Assembly (NCBI GenBank): GCA_900757865.1
Contig: CAAEPH010000009.1
Location: 1-64,000, forward strand
DNA length: 64,000 nucleotides
Direction: 5' to 3'
Source of the DNA: an uncultured Sutterella sp.
Lineage (GTDB): Bacteria; Pseudomonadota; Gammaproteobacteria; Burkholderiales; Burkholderiaceae_F
Shown: positions 1 through 9,355 of the stretch, one piece after another
Numbering within the stretch: position 1 is the stretch's first letter
Layout of the letters: every line of letters begins with the position of its first letter
The notes under the pieces: model-generated
Databases searched by the model: none
The model's input: the letters and a program-made list of their open reading frames with translations, nothing else
What the model was told of the DNA's origin: nothing
Position numbers and translations under genes: made by a program

Positions 1-264
1 ACCTACTGATAGAAGTAGAGTGTTCTCGTGCATATATCCTCCTTCGGTGACAAAGAACGAAGGTGTATACAACATGATCAGTATGATTGATTTGAGACAA
101 ACAATGTCCAACTTTGACCAACTATTTTGAAACTAGCAGATTGCCCCTCTTACCCTTGATTCGAGATAAAACCGCTTTCACGAACTTATGCCACACACGG
201 CTGGACGTTCGGGAAGGAAACATCGTAACCCCCGTCCGCTATGCGGCATGATGGGCATTCACAA
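1..264. other. Non-coding left edge, 3' flank of the intron
   Basis: No open reading frame with a ribosome binding site or recognisable protein was found on either strand. On the minus strand this is the DNA downstream of the group II intron, i.e. the former continuation of the sequence after the flavoprotein gene's terminator. No tRNA or repeat was recognised. Confidence 0.4.
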
Positions 265-2153
265 TCGGATAGGGGAAGCGGGATTGCCCACTTGCCCCTT
301 CCACACCACCCACCGTACGGATCCGTAGTGGGCGGTTATCAACAAATAAAACCCTTAACGTGCCCTCAGGCGACATCGCTAAGGCAGATCCATCCCATTT
401 GGCGAAGAAAGTCATTTGTCAATGACATGTGTAAGACTTGGCTAGCAGCTACTCTCCAGTAGGACTTTCTAGTATTAGCCCACAACCATGCCGTTTCTCT
501 CGGGATTCCCTACTTCACTAGACCTGCATATTTTGTCCGTGTCTTCTTCCACTGTTTCCAGTAGAGCTGTCGGATTCTACGCCTCAGCCATTGATCAGTT
601 TCCTTGATGAACTGTTGCATAGAGGTTTCTCTGAAATAGTTCACCCAGCCTCGCACGAATCTGGCCAAGTTCTCACGAAAGGTGTCGAGACTCTGCCCTC
701 TGCTTCTTTTCGTTATTTCCTTGAGCCGAGCTTTGCACTTTGCCTTGGATTTCTGATGTGGCCTCACTTTTATCCTCCTGTCCCTTGCTATCCAGAAGCC
801 AAATCCGAGGAATTTGAGTCGGCTGTCAGCTATGTAACAGATCTTTGACTTTTCCTCGTTCAGTTTTAGGAATAGCTTGCCCTCTATGAAGGGTTTCAGG
901 TTCTTTAGCATTCGCTCTGCTGCCCTTCGACTTCCGCACAAAATCATCATATCGTCGGCGTATCGCACAAAGGCGTGACCTCGCCGTTGTAGCTCTTGAT
1001 CAAGCTCATTTAATAGGATGTTGGCTAGTACGGGGCTGACTGGCCCTCCTTGTGGAGTACCTATGTCGCACGGCGCGCACTTCCCATCTTCTGCGATGGG
1101 TGCTCTGAGGATCTTATGTATGAGAGAGATGACTCTACCATCCTCGATCCTGTCTGAGAGGATTTGAAGTAGCTTCGAGTGGTTTACTGTGTCGAAGAAT
1201 TTCGAAAGATCGAGATCTACGACCCATCTCTTCCCCTCATTAGCATACTTTAGAACCTCATCTTTGGCTGTTTGACATGAGCGAATTGGACGAAAGCCAT
1301 GACTATGTGGGCTGAATATTGATTCATATTCATCACTAAGTTTCTGTGCTATTGCCTGCTGGATAAAGCGATCTATTGTTGTTGGTATTCCCAAAGGTCT
1401 AAACTTTCCTTTCTCCTCCTTGGGGATCATGACACGACGTACGGGCTGGGGTTGGTATCTCCCTGCCTTTATGCTTTCCACCAGTTCAGAACCGTGCATC
1501 ATAAGGTATTCGTGGAGGTCCTCGACGGGCATGCCATCGATTCCTGGGCTACCTTTGTTCGCCTTGACCCGTTTCCAGGCCCTGTTAAGGTTCTCTCTTT
1601 CGAAGATGGTGTCTAGTGTGATCATACGTCGTCGTTTCCTTGTTTTCGGGGCTGTGTATTCCTTCTCGTCCGTTAGCCCACTGTCTCCCTCGGTTACTTT
1701 CAGGTTCCGCCTTATGCTCGCCTTGGGCAGGATTCCCATTTCTACAGTTTTCTGGCTATTGGCTACGTTGGACAGCTCCAGTTGTTGATTTCGGTCCTTC
1801 CTGGAAACCATCATCCCAGTACTATGACCTCTGCTGACTCCTTGCGACAAGCTTTACTCCGCGTCTTTAGACCGCGTTCGCAAGGCCTCCTCGGGTAAGA
1901 ACACGTATTTTCCCCTCACGTACCTGCCACATTTACCATCATGGATCCGTGCAGTTATTGGACTTCACCTTGCGATGCAGGCTTATCCTCCATGGCTGGC
2001 CTGATGTGATTTCTGTTCGTCAGGTCAAGGGTTTGCCTCCAGCTTCTTTCAGCCCGTGCTTCGCAACACGCACCTTGCTCTTGGCTATGAGGTTGCCACT
2101 GCCGGCCCCTCTCGGGACTTTCACCCGTTAACACGTGCCCATGCCGAGCACAC
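265..2153 (-). mobile_element. Group II intron, class C-like
   Basis: The element runs on the minus strand. Its 5' end reads GTGTG (CACAC at 2149-2153 on the plus strand), matching the GUGYG rule, and is followed by a GGGTGAAAGTCCC block typical of group II domain I (about 2101-2125). One ORF for a reverse transcriptase/maturase lies inside. Downstream of it, around 297-340, is a domain V-like stem with the sequence ACTACGGATCCGTACGG, and then a domain VI-like stem. The 3' end is estimated at about 265 and could be off by some bases. The length of about 1.9 kb, the lack of an endonuclease domain and insertion just after a Rho-independent terminator hairpin are features of bacterial class C introns. 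Class assignment is inference; RNA folding would settle it. Confidence 0.8.
510..1814 (-). CDS. ltrA: Group II intron reverse transcriptase/maturase
   Basis: Intron-encoded protein that helps the intron RNA to splice and copies it into DNA during retrohoming. Reverse transcriptase blocks are clear: a KGSPGIDG block, RPLGIP, a SHGFRP block, DLSKFFDTVNH with a catalytic Asp, GTPQGGPVSP, and the YADD catalytic motif in RYADDMMIL. A group II maturase (X) domain with RGWVNYFR follows. There is no HNH endonuclease domain at the C terminus, so it probably primes from nascent strands at replication forks, as known for class C introns. The frame opens with TTG at 1850; the first ATG is at 1814 and was chosen here, but neither has a convincing ribosome binding site. 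The reading frame is intact, so the element may still be active. Confidence 0.9.
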   Translation of the reverse strand: MMVSRKDRNQQLELSNVANSQKTVEMGILPKASIRRNLKVTEGDSGLTDEKEYTAPKTRKRRRMITLDTIFERENLNRAWKRVKANKGSPGIDGMPVEDLHEYLMMHGSELVESIKAGRYQPQPVRRVMIPKEEKGKFRPLGIPTTIDRFIQQAIAQKLSDEYESIFSPHSHGFRPIRSCQTAKDEVLKYANEGKRWVVDLDLSKFFDTVNHSKLLQILSDRIEDGRVISLIHKILRAPIAEDGKCAPCDIGTPQGGPVSPVLANILLNELDQELQRRGHAFVRYADDMMILCGSRRAAERMLKNLKPFIEGKLFLKLNEEKSKICYIADSRLKFLGFGFWIARDRRIKVRPHQKSKAKCKARLKEITKRSRGQSLDTFRENLARFVRGWVNYFRETSMQQFIKETDQWLRRRIRQLYWKQWKKTRTKYAGLVK

Positions 2154-2158
2154 ATGTT

Positions 2159-2192
2159 AAAAGCTCCTTCCTTCGTTTCCGAAGAAAGGAGC
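2159..2192 (-). terminator. Terminator of the flavoprotein gene, intron target
   Basis: On the minus strand a 13-bp stem (2180-2192 with 2163-2175, one T-G wobble, GAAA loop) is followed by TTTTAACAT and then directly by the first base of the group II intron at 2153. It lies 90 bases after the stop codon of the 2282-3832 gene. The intron thus sits at the end of the T-tract. Confidence 0.8.
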
Positions 2193-2281
2193 CCCAAGAG
2201 ATCAGCGGGGAGACACCGCTGAAAAAGTTAACCTCACTGTCTCAAAAGAGACGGGAGAGAGCTAATAAACCAGCTAGCTCA

Positions 2282-3832
2282 TTAGAGTTTGCCCAATTCT
2301 TCCCCGGCGATCATGCCGAAGGTGAGCGCATCAATCACCGCCACCGTGCCTAAGCGCGAAGCGCCGTGTACACCACCGGTGATTTCACCACCGGCGTACA
2401 AACCTTTGATCGGTTCGTGAGTGTTGGCCGAAATCACCTGAGCCTTGGTGTTGATCATCACACCACCCATCGTGTGGTGGATCTTCGGGCAGCATTCAAT
2501 GCCATAGAACGGAGCCTTGGAAACATCGAGCCCGTTGTTGTAGGTGAGAATACGGCCAAATTCCGGGTCTTTTCCTTCTTTGACATAGCCATTGAACTTC
2601 TTCACCTGTTCCAAGAAGGCGTCCTTCTTGATACCGAAATGGTCGGCCAACTCTTCCAAGGTGTTGAACTTCTTGACGGTACCCATTTCAAGTGGCAACT
2701 TCACAAAGCTCGGGTTAATCGCTTTGACAATCGCGTCGTCGCACACAGCAATCGGGTAGTTTTCGTCTTCCCCAATCACCTTAAAGAGCGCGTCAGACTT
2801 GATCTTGCGACCCGCGTGTTCGTCCATGAAGCGTTTACCAGTCTTGCGGTCAACCACCAACCCCAAGTCCATGCACGCGTGGTTCGTGAAGTTCACCGAC
2901 ACGCCAAAGCCCTTTTCACGAGGATTGCAGTAGGGCAAGAACTGGAGCCAGCAAAGTTGCACGGGCGCCGCACCGACCGCCAGGGCTTTCACCAACACAC
3001 CGGCCGTCGCGCCCAACTGGTTGGTGGAGTCGGTGGTGGGCACCACGCGCGGGTCTTGAATCTGACGGAACCAGATGTCGCGTGAGAAGCCACCCGCAGC
3101 CAACATCACGCCCTTCGTGGCACGAATCGTTTTCACTTTACCGGTCTTGTTTTCCAAGTCGTCCGACGTGAGCTTGGCGTTAAAGCGATAGTTTTCACGG
3201 CAGACAATACCAACCACACCGTTGTCGTCATCCAAGACGAAATCGTCAAACTTCACCTTGGAGCGAATCGTCACATTGGGTTCTTTCTGCAACACGGCCA
3301 ACATGGGGCGAATGTAGCCCGAGCCCGAACCCGCCTTGATTTCGTAGGAGCGAGGCACGGAGTGACCGCCTTCAAAGAGCATCTTGTTGGGAACAAATTC
3401 GCAACCGCACTCTTCCACCATCTTGATCGTGTCATTGCAACGATCCGCAATCGTGGCGAGAAGTTCCGTGTGGTTAATCCCTAAGCCGTCCTTCAAGCAG
3501 TCAGCGATAAAGAGCTCTTTGCTGTCTTTGATGCCCTGAGCTTTCTGCACGGGGTTCACCGGGCAAGCGACGTTGCCACCGCAAATGGCCGAGTTGCCAC
3601 CCAAGACGCCCATCTTTTCAATGACGAGCACTTTCTTGCCAGCACGGCCCGCTTTCAGTGCGCAAGCCAAACCCGCAAACCCAGAACCAATCACCACCAC
3701 ATCAAACGTTTCATCAAACTTTTTGACGTCCTTTTCACGAACGCCAGCCACAGCGAATTGAGAGCCTAAGAGTGCAGCAGAGGCAACGCCTGCTTTTTTG
3801 AAAAAGGCACGACGAGAAGTATCAACGGACAT
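2282..3832 (-). CDS. Tat-exported flavoprotein reductase (FccA/UrdA-like)
   Basis: Soluble periplasmic FAD-dependent reductase of the fumarate/urocanate/methacrylate reductase family, 516 aa. A twin-arginine signal (SRRAFFKKAG) is followed by an FAD-binding dinucleotide fold (VVVIGSGFAGLACA, about residues 45-58) and, near the C terminus, the HHTMGGV active-site motif of this family. There is no heme or FMN-binding domain, so electrons must come from a separate cytochrome that is not encoded here. A GGAG-type ribosome binding site precedes ATG 3832. It follows a paralogue (3942-5546) and a two-component system, which suggests a substrate-induced respiratory operon for an organic acceptor. The substrate cannot be read from the sequence. 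Confidence 0.85.
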   Translation of the reverse strand: MSVDTSRRAFFKKAGVASAALLGSQFAVAGVREKDVKKFDETFDVVVIGSGFAGLACALKAGRAGKKVLVIEKMGVLGGNSAICGGNVACPVNPVQKAQGIKDSKELFIADCLKDGLGINHTELLATIADRCNDTIKMVEECGCEFVPNKMLFEGGHSVPRSYEIKAGSGSGYIRPMLAVLQKEPNVTIRSKVKFDDFVLDDDNGVVGIVCRENYRFNAKLTSDDLENKTGKVKTIRATKGVMLAAGGFSRDIWFRQIQDPRVVPTTDSTNQLGATAGVLVKALAVGAAPVQLCWLQFLPYCNPREKGFGVSVNFTNHACMDLGLVVDRKTGKRFMDEHAGRKIKSDALFKVIGEDENYPIAVCDDAIVKAINPSFVKLPLEMGTVKKFNTLEELADHFGIKKDAFLEQVKKFNGYVKEGKDPEFGRILTYNNGLDVSKAPFYGIECCPKIHHTMGGVMINTKAQVISANTHEPIKGLYAGGEITGGVHGASRLGTVAVIDALTFGMIAGEELGKL

Positions 3833-3941
3833 ATCTTTTCTCCAATGAGTATCTTGTTGTCTATCCTCTGAGGCACTACCGTGAATGGGTCGCGTCCTAC
3901 TGAGGGAATATGCTCATTGTGCGCGTTGTGTCCGCTTTGCA

Positions 3942-5546
3942 CTACCTCCCGAGGGACAGGTTCTCACCCTGGGGTTTTCCCTTGGCGCTTTGCGCATAGC
4001 GTGCCGCTTGTCGCCCCGCTTCTCGCCCAAACACCACACAGGCCGTCATGGCCAAGCCACCGAGACGGCTTTTGCCAAAAAGCCCGCCCACGGTCTCCCC
4101 AGCAGCATAAAGCCCTGGCAGAACCGAGCCATCGTCGCGCAGCACTTGCGCACGAGCGTTAATGGCGACGCCCCCCAAGGTCGTGTGCATAAAGAGTTGC
4201 TCTTTACCCCAGTAGTACGGGGGTTTATCAATGGTCTGCGTGAACGTGGTTTTACCAAAAAGCGGATCACGCCCCTCTTTGGCCCAGCGGTTGTAGTCAT
4301 TCAACGTCTTTTGAAGCACCGCCGCATCGATGCCCATCCCTAAGGCCATCTCGGCCACGGTATCGGACTTTTTGACCGTCCCGTCAGCCAACTTCACACC
4401 TAAACTCAAGCCTTTATTGGATTGCGCATCGGTCACCACCCACATGGTTTGCTCAGGCAAGCGAAGCATTGCTTCTTCGAGCGTTTTCCAGCTCGCCCCT
4501 TCGTTCACAAAGCGTTGACCTTGCGCATTGAGGAAGATGTCGCCCCCGACGTAGTCCAAAAGGCGTCCACCCCAAAGCGGCATCAATTGCACGTTTTCCA
4601 TGTCTTTGAGCGCGGCGCCCACGCTTTGCGCCAAACGAATCCCATCGCCCTCAGCGCCATCAAAGTAAAGATCTTTGGGGTTAGCGGTCGTGCGCATGTT
4701 GGGTGGCAACCACGGCGCTACACTGCGAAGCATTTCGCTGTTGGCCGTAAACCCGCCCGTGGCAAGTACCACACTGCGGGCATGAAGCGTCACCGGAACG
4801 TCGTCGCGTGCCACCTCCAGGGTCCACCCTTTCGTGGCATCGCTTTGAAGGGGTTTGAGTCCCGTCAATCGGGCATTTAACCACACCAACAGTCCTTGCG
4901 CACGCGCAGCCTCATATAACGCACGGGTATAAGTGAGCCCCGGTTGCGCGCTTCGCGCAATGATGGAGCGTGGCGCGAGACCACCGAGCGACTGAAAGAC
5001 CGTGGGAGAAAACCGCACCCCGTGCGCCTCTAACCAGGCGACAGCGGCTTCGCTATCGCGCCCGAGTTTGCGAATCAGCGCTTCATCCGCACTCTGGCCA
5101 CCCACTTCACGCGATTCGGTCCAGAGCGACTCCACTTGCGCCTCCCAGTCCGAATCGGTGGTGGACCCCGTCGCCTCGTGAGTCTGGCTGGCTCGCGCGT
5201 TGCCTTTTTTGTCTGAGCGGTGTCGCACGGCCGTTAAACTTCCCGTGCTGTACGCACTGTGCCCACCCATGATGGGCCCTTTTTCAAGCAACAGCACCCG
5301 AGTGGCCCCGGCTTCGAGCGCCGCGAGTGCGCTTGCGCTTCCCGCCAGACCACTGCCCACGACGATCACATCCCAGAGTTGCTCTTGGGCTTGGGCATCG
5401 GTGAGCGCTGCACTGGGTTGGGCGTGAGACGTAGCGTCGAGCTCCAGCGCCCAGGTTCGAGTCGTGATGTGCGAGAAGCCCAACACCGCAAGCCCCAAGA
5501 GTGCACGGCGACGCGTCTCGGATATCGCGTTAATTTTCTCGCTCAT
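3942..5546 (-). CDS. Second flavoprotein reductase, FAD_binding_2 family
   Basis: Paralogue of the downstream reductase (534 aa from this start). The N terminus carries a Tat-like signal (ETRRRALLGLAVLGF), then an FAD fold (DVIVVGSGLAGSASALAALEAG) and an active-site motif MHTTLGGV near the C terminus. In the region where fumarate reductases carry a catalytic Arg after the RFxNE motif the text reads RFVNEGASWK, so the substrate-binding residues may differ; this is an eye alignment only. ATG 5546 was chosen over 5564 because GGAG lies close upstream. The start overlaps the end of the response regulator gene by 17 bases, so the two are co-transcribed. The substrate is unknown. Confidence 0.82.
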   Translation of the reverse strand: MSEKINAISETRRRALLGLAVLGFSHITTRTWALELDATSHAQPSAALTDAQAQEQLWDVIVVGSGLAGSASALAALEAGATRVLLLEKGPIMGGHSAYSTGSLTAVRHRSDKKGNARASQTHEATGSTTDSDWEAQVESLWTESREVGGQSADEALIRKLGRDSEAAVAWLEAHGVRFSPTVFQSLGGLAPRSIIARSAQPGLTYTRALYEAARAQGLLVWLNARLTGLKPLQSDATKGWTLEVARDDVPVTLHARSVVLATGGFTANSEMLRSVAPWLPPNMRTTANPKDLYFDGAEGDGIRLAQSVGAALKDMENVQLMPLWGGRLLDYVGGDIFLNAQGQRFVNEGASWKTLEEAMLRLPEQTMWVVTDAQSNKGLSLGVKLADGTVKKSDTVAEMALGMGIDAAVLQKTLNDYNRWAKEGRDPLFGKTTFTQTIDKPPYYWGKEQLFMHTTLGGVAINARAQVLRDDGSVLPGLYAAGETVGGLFGKSRLGGLAMTACVVFGREAGRQAARYAQSAKGKPQGENLSLGR

Positions 5547-6168
5547 CCTCGTCTCCCAGCACACCGATTTTCACCAACAGCCGGTACGCGTCGAGCGCGT
5601 TATTGATGTTGAATTTCGCAAACGCATTCCCACGATGCATCTTCACGGTGGTTTCGGCGATGTCCAACTGTTGAGCGATCACTTTATTGGGTTGGTTTAG
5701 CGCTACCCGGCGAATGATTTGCTGCTCACGCGGGGTGAGCGCTTGCCAAATCGCGCGAAGACGATCAACTTCTTCATGCTGCGCGGCTTTCGCTAAATCC
5801 TGCGCCACCACTTGCTCGACCTTAGCGAGCAACACCTCTGGCGGCACGGGCTTTTCCAAAAAATCCACGGCGCCGCGTTGCATCGAATGCACCGCCATGG
5901 AAATGTCACCGTGACCGGTCAAAAACACTATCGGCAAATGCCACCCTCGGGCGTTCATCTCGTCTTGCAACTCGAGCCCAGTCATCGTGGGCATACGCAC
6001 GTCCAAAATCAAACACCCAGGGCGCGTGGGATCGTCTTTGGCCAGAAACGCTTGGGCGGAGTCGTAGGTCGCAACCGACCAACCATGCATCTGAAGGAGC
6101 ATGGTCTGAGAGGTCCGGAAAAGATCATCGTCATCGACCAATCGAACAAGAGCACGTTTTTCCGTCAT
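5530..6168 (-). CDS. Response regulator, TtrR/FixJ type
   Basis: 212-aa regulator with a receiver domain (acidic pocket VDDDD near the N terminus, phospho-acceptor Asp in LILDVRMP, conserved Lys in EKPVPPE) and a C-terminal LuxR-type helix-turn-helix (LTPREQQIIRRVA ... AETTVKMHRG). The start ATG overlaps the kinase stop codon in an ATGA junction, so kinase and regulator are translationally coupled. It probably activates the two downstream flavoprotein genes in response to their substrate, by analogy with TtrSR controlling tetrathionate reductase. An AAGGA ribosome binding site precedes it. Confidence 0.9.
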   Translation of the reverse strand: MTEKRALVRLVDDDDLFRTSQTMLLQMHGWSVATYDSAQAFLAKDDPTRPGCLILDVRMPTMTGLELQDEMNARGWHLPIVFLTGHGDISMAVHSMQRGAVDFLEKPVPPEVLLAKVEQVVAQDLAKAAQHEEVDRLRAIWQALTPREQQIIRRVALNQPNKVIAQQLDIAETTVKMHRGNAFAKFNINNALDAYRLLVKIGVLGDEDEREN

Positions 6169-8060
6169 GATGTTTCCTTTTGTGTGTGTTCTTTTGTGCT
6201 ATGCGCTTCTCGGTTGCGAAGCGCATCGAGCGTGTCTTCGTTGAGCCGCTCAAAGGTGCATTCAATCCGTAACCCACCCTCGTCTCGGCGGAAGAATTTC
6301 AAGGGTGCCGCGTGGCTATCGGCAATGCCTCGCACGATCGAGAGGCCCATGCCTAACCCTTCGGGTTTCACACTATCGATACTGCGACTCAATTTGGCAA
6401 ACGCCTCGTCACTCAAATACGTTCCATTATTTTCCACACGAATGAGCCAATGCTGCTCATCTTGCGCCATAAGTGTCAGGGTAACCCAAGGCCCTGGAAC
6501 CTCCACGGCCGCTTCGACCGCATTTTTTAAAAGGTTAAACACAAGGAGCTCCAACTCGAGCGCGTCGCCCAAGACGGGGGCTTCGGGGACCATGGCCACG
6601 TTCACCTTTAAGCGGTGAGGCATGGACATATCGAGCACCTTGAGCGCAGCGCGGGCAGCACCCGCGAGGTCCGTGGGCACGTGTGCTGAGCGTTGCGACT
6701 TGGCGTACTGCCTCACACGATCGACAATCCCACTAATGCGTTTGACTTCTTGCAAAATGCCTTGCATGGCAATCCCTGCGGGGGCTTCGGGTTCTTTGGT
6801 AACGGGCAACACGTATTGCAAGACCGAGGCAAAATTCGTGATCGCTCCCAAGGGGGTGCGCACCTCGTGTGCAATCATCGCTGACATCTGGTTTACGACA
6901 TTGCGCCGCTCAAGACTCCCCAAGGTGAGACGAGCTTGACGCGCTTCGTTTTCACTGCGCTGTTGTTGCTCCAACGCTGCCGACAATTGTGCGGTACGAC
7001 GTTTAACCAAACGGTGCAGACGAAATTCGTTAGCAACCAAAAGAAGCAGTAGACAGAGCCCCAAGAGGATTTCTTCGCGATAGCGCTCAAACAAGGCTGA
7101 CCACGACACGGTCCGCAAATAGGCAAAGGGCCCCAACTTCAGCGTTTTCAAAAGCGCATCCATCGCTTGGCGCGAGACGTGCACGTGCCACTCCCCGACC
7201 CCGTCGGGGTTTTGTAGGAGCGCCGACAGCACCGCTCGCACCGCCTTTTCGTCGGTCCACTCAAACGCGTAGAGCGTAAGATCGGGGTATAGCGGTGTGG
7301 AGTGCCAACAGTGAAACCCGTCATCACTCTTGGCGTTCAAAATGCGCCAACCTTTGGCGTCAATTAACTGCTCGGAGAGCATTCGCTCGAGCACACACGT
7401 CTCGATCACCGCGGCTTCCACGTGCCCTGAGGCCAGTGCGGAAAGGACGTTCGGCAAGGGCGTGTTGAGATAGTAAACCTCTCGAAAAAAGTGATCGGGA
7501 TTTTTGCCTAACGCTGCTACTTCACCCAGGCTCGCTAACCAACCCGTGGACGAAGAGATGGTGGTCGCCACGCGCTTACCCTCTAAATCCGCCAGGGTTT
7601 TGAGCCCTTTTGCGGTGTCGTTCACGACAATGACGCCACCCACCGAATGCGCAGCGTCCGCTGCTTGAGGGGCTTTTCGTGAGGCTACGTTGTAGGCTGG
7701 GGTCCCGTTTTTCCCGGCTACGGCAATCATGAGCGAGGATTGGGCGAGCACAAAGTCGGGCTGCAAGCGTGCAAGTTGACTGTCGGCGTCCGAGGCCTGA
7801 AACGTCTGCATTTTAAGCGTGTAGCCCGAATGGGCCGTTTGCAGTGCCGCATTGAGGTGTGTTAATTGCCCATCGAGCGTACCGCTGTCAAAGGCCATCA
7901 ACAGCGCGTCTGGCACGGCCACGGTCAGTGTGGTGGGCTCTGTGGACGACGGGGTGGGCTCGAGTCCAGTTGCGCCAACGTCCGGCCACAGCAAGCTCCA
8001 CCCTCCACAAAGGAGGCTGGCACTGATCGCTAGACTCTTTTTAAACGCAAACCTCATCAT
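6165..8060 (-). CDS. TtrS-like sensor histidine kinase with PhnD-type sensor domain
   Basis: 631-aa membrane sensor kinase. An N-terminal signal/anchor is followed by a periplasmic PhnD-like solute-binding domain (about residues 45-310), a transmembrane segment (about 325-345, LLGLCLLLLLVANEF), a coiled coil, a dimerisation box with the phospho-accepting His (IAHEVRTPLGAITNF) and an ATPase domain with an N box (LLKNAVEAA) and a G box (GLGMGLSIVRG). The layout is that of the tetrathionate sensor TtrS, but the ligand here is unknown. GGAG stands 8 bases before ATG 8060. It heads a four-gene minus-strand operon with a regulator and two reductases. Confidence 0.88.
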   Translation of the reverse strand: MMRFAFKKSLAISASLLCGGWSLLWPDVGATGLEPTPSSTEPTTLTVAVPDALLMAFDSGTLDGQLTHLNAALQTAHSGYTLKMQTFQASDADSQLARLQPDFVLAQSSLMIAVAGKNGTPAYNVASRKAPQAADAAHSVGGVIVVNDTAKGLKTLADLEGKRVATTISSSTGWLASLGEVAALGKNPDHFFREVYYLNTPLPNVLSALASGHVEAAVIETCVLERMLSEQLIDAKGWRILNAKSDDGFHCWHSTPLYPDLTLYAFEWTDEKAVRAVLSALLQNPDGVGEWHVHVSRQAMDALLKTLKLGPFAYLRTVSWSALFERYREEILLGLCLLLLLVANEFRLHRLVKRRTAQLSAALEQQQRSENEARQARLTLGSLERRNVVNQMSAMIAHEVRTPLGAITNFASVLQYVLPVTKEPEAPAGIAMQGILQEVKRISGIVDRVRQYAKSQRSAHVPTDLAGAARAALKVLDMSMPHRLKVNVAMVPEAPVLGDALELELLVFNLLKNAVEAAVEVPGPWVTLTLMAQDEQHWLIRVENNGTYLSDEAFAKLSRSIDSVKPEGLGMGLSIVRGIADSHAAPLKFFRRDEGGLRIECTFERLNEDTLDALRNREAHSTKEHTQKETS

Positions 8061-8235
8061 GCTGAAAACTCCATCACGACGCCCGTCGTGGTTGTCGTAC
8101 CACCGTTGCCCGTGTTTTTCTCATTCTACTTTATGGAACTTAAAGCGCTAAAGCGGGCATCGGTACTTTGCCGTGGCTAGGACTTCAATCTAAATAGTTA
8201 CAAGATTGGATCACCAAATTTTCGTGGCGCTCAGC

Positions 8236-8264
8236 AAAAAAAACGCCTCCAACCCGGGAGGCGT
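8236..8264 (-). terminator. Rho-independent terminator after the DUF535 gene
   Basis: An 8-bp GC-rich stem (ACGCCTCC / GGGAGGCGT, 8243-8264) is followed on the minus strand by a run of eight T (8236-8243). It separates the DUF535 gene from the downstream sensor kinase operon. Confidence 0.85.
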
Positions 8265-8289
8265 CTTCTCGACGTGTGGCGTCGCGCCA

Positions 8290-9246
8290 CTACGGGATCA
8301 AGCGCACCACACACGTGTGATAGTCGTCCTCGATGGCATCGAGCTTATCGAAGCGGCGACGGTATTGCGCGCGTTTGTTGGACTTCACTTCGTCAAGAGA
8401 CTTACGAGGCTCTTCCACGGGGATACGGTAAAAACGCTCGTCGCCTGGCACCGGTGTGCCTTCACACTCTTGCCAAAACACACTGAAGTCGGTTTTGAGT
8501 TTGCGATCGAGTCGCACATGATTCATGGCGTAGTAACCATCGTTGGTGACCGCTTCAATGTAGGCCGCCCCCACCTCTTGCGCTAAGAGGCGAAGGATGA
8601 AGAAAATGAGGTTCTTTGGCCGATACCCTTCGTAGGCCTTGGTGAGTTTTTTCACACTCTCCCCACCGTGAGGATAGCCTTGAAGAGCCCCGACGGCTAA
8701 ATAAGGCGTGCCGTCAGGGGTTTTCGCAAAGCGAAACATGATCTGAAAAAGCGACACCCCTTCCCAGCTCATGGCCATCGCAAGGCACCCTTCTTTTCGT
8801 TGCCCAGCGTGAAATAGGAGTTTAATCTCGAGCTTTTCACCGTCAATCTCGTCGCTGTAGAGCGTCTTTTCCTTTCCCCGGTAGAGTTCGAGCATGGCCT
8901 TGTGATCAAACACCGCTTCGAGCGTGAGCACATGGTTTTTGATGAGCGCAATGCGCTCGTCGAGCGTACTATCGCGGTAGAAAAAACCGCGCGTCGCTTG
9001 TTCAAAAAACGAAGGACACGCCTCGAGCAGTTGACGGCGAAAGTCGTTCGCGTCAAAAAACGCTAACAGGTCCTTGAGCGCAGCACGGTGGCGCCAAGCG
9101 CGAATCCGAAACACCACATAGCGACGGTATTCTTTCAGAGAATGCGTTTTGTAGAGGGCATGACCCACGGTGTAGAGCGTTTCAGAGAGCGTCATAAAGA
9201 CCCAAGAGAAAAAGAAAATGAGAGGTAACCGAAATAAAGGCGTCAT
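8290..9246 (-). CDS. DUF535 (VirK/YbjX) family protein
   Basis: 318-aa protein of the VirK/YbjX/DUF535 family, recognised by the conserved core (LQGYPHGGE, the LRLLAQEVGAAYIEAVTND stretch and DYHTCVVRL at the end). The family has been linked to membrane or outer-envelope stress in enterobacteria, but its biochemical role is not established. The frame can be opened further upstream with GTG at 9312, but that codon lies inside the terminator hairpin 9295-9320, so ATG 9246 is preferred. The first 20 residues (PLFRLPLIFFFSWVFM) could be a membrane anchor. It is flanked by terminators on both sides and looks monocistronic. Confidence 0.75.
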   Translation of the reverse strand: MTPLFRLPLIFFFSWVFMTLSETLYTVGHALYKTHSLKEYRRYVVFRIRAWRHRAALKDLLAFFDANDFRRQLLEACPSFFEQATRGFFYRDSTLDERIALIKNHVLTLEAVFDHKAMLELYRGKEKTLYSDEIDGEKLEIKLLFHAGQRKEGCLAMAMSWEGVSLFQIMFRFAKTPDGTPYLAVGALQGYPHGGESVKKLTKAYEGYRPKNLIFFILRLLAQEVGAAYIEAVTNDGYYAMNHVRLDRKLKTDFSVFWQECEGTPVPGDERFYRIPVEEPRKSLDEVKSNKRAQYRRRFDKLDAIEDDYHTCVVRLIP

Positions 9247-9289
9247 TATAACTCGCACACCTCTGTCGCCTCCGCACACACGCGCCACG

Positions 9290-9320
9290 AAAAAAGAGCC
9301 TCGCACAGACACGAGGCTCT
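9290..9320 (-). terminator. Second terminator downstream of fdhD
   Basis: A perfect 9-bp stem (AGAGCCTCG at 9295-9303 with CGAGGCTCT at 9312-9320) is followed on the minus strand by six T. It overlaps the alternative GTG start of the DUF535 frame, which argues against that start. Confidence 0.85.
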
Positions 9321-9355
9321 GAGGCTTGATAGAGAGTGTTTTCCCAATGCTTGGG

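Noticed and set aside
241..462. 73-codon frame near the left edge
   Set aside because: It lies over the predicted domain V/VI part of the group II intron on the opposite strand.
9247..9312. GTG-started extension of the DUF535 protein
   Set aside because: The extension lies inside a terminator hairpin (9295-9320) and has no ribosome binding site.
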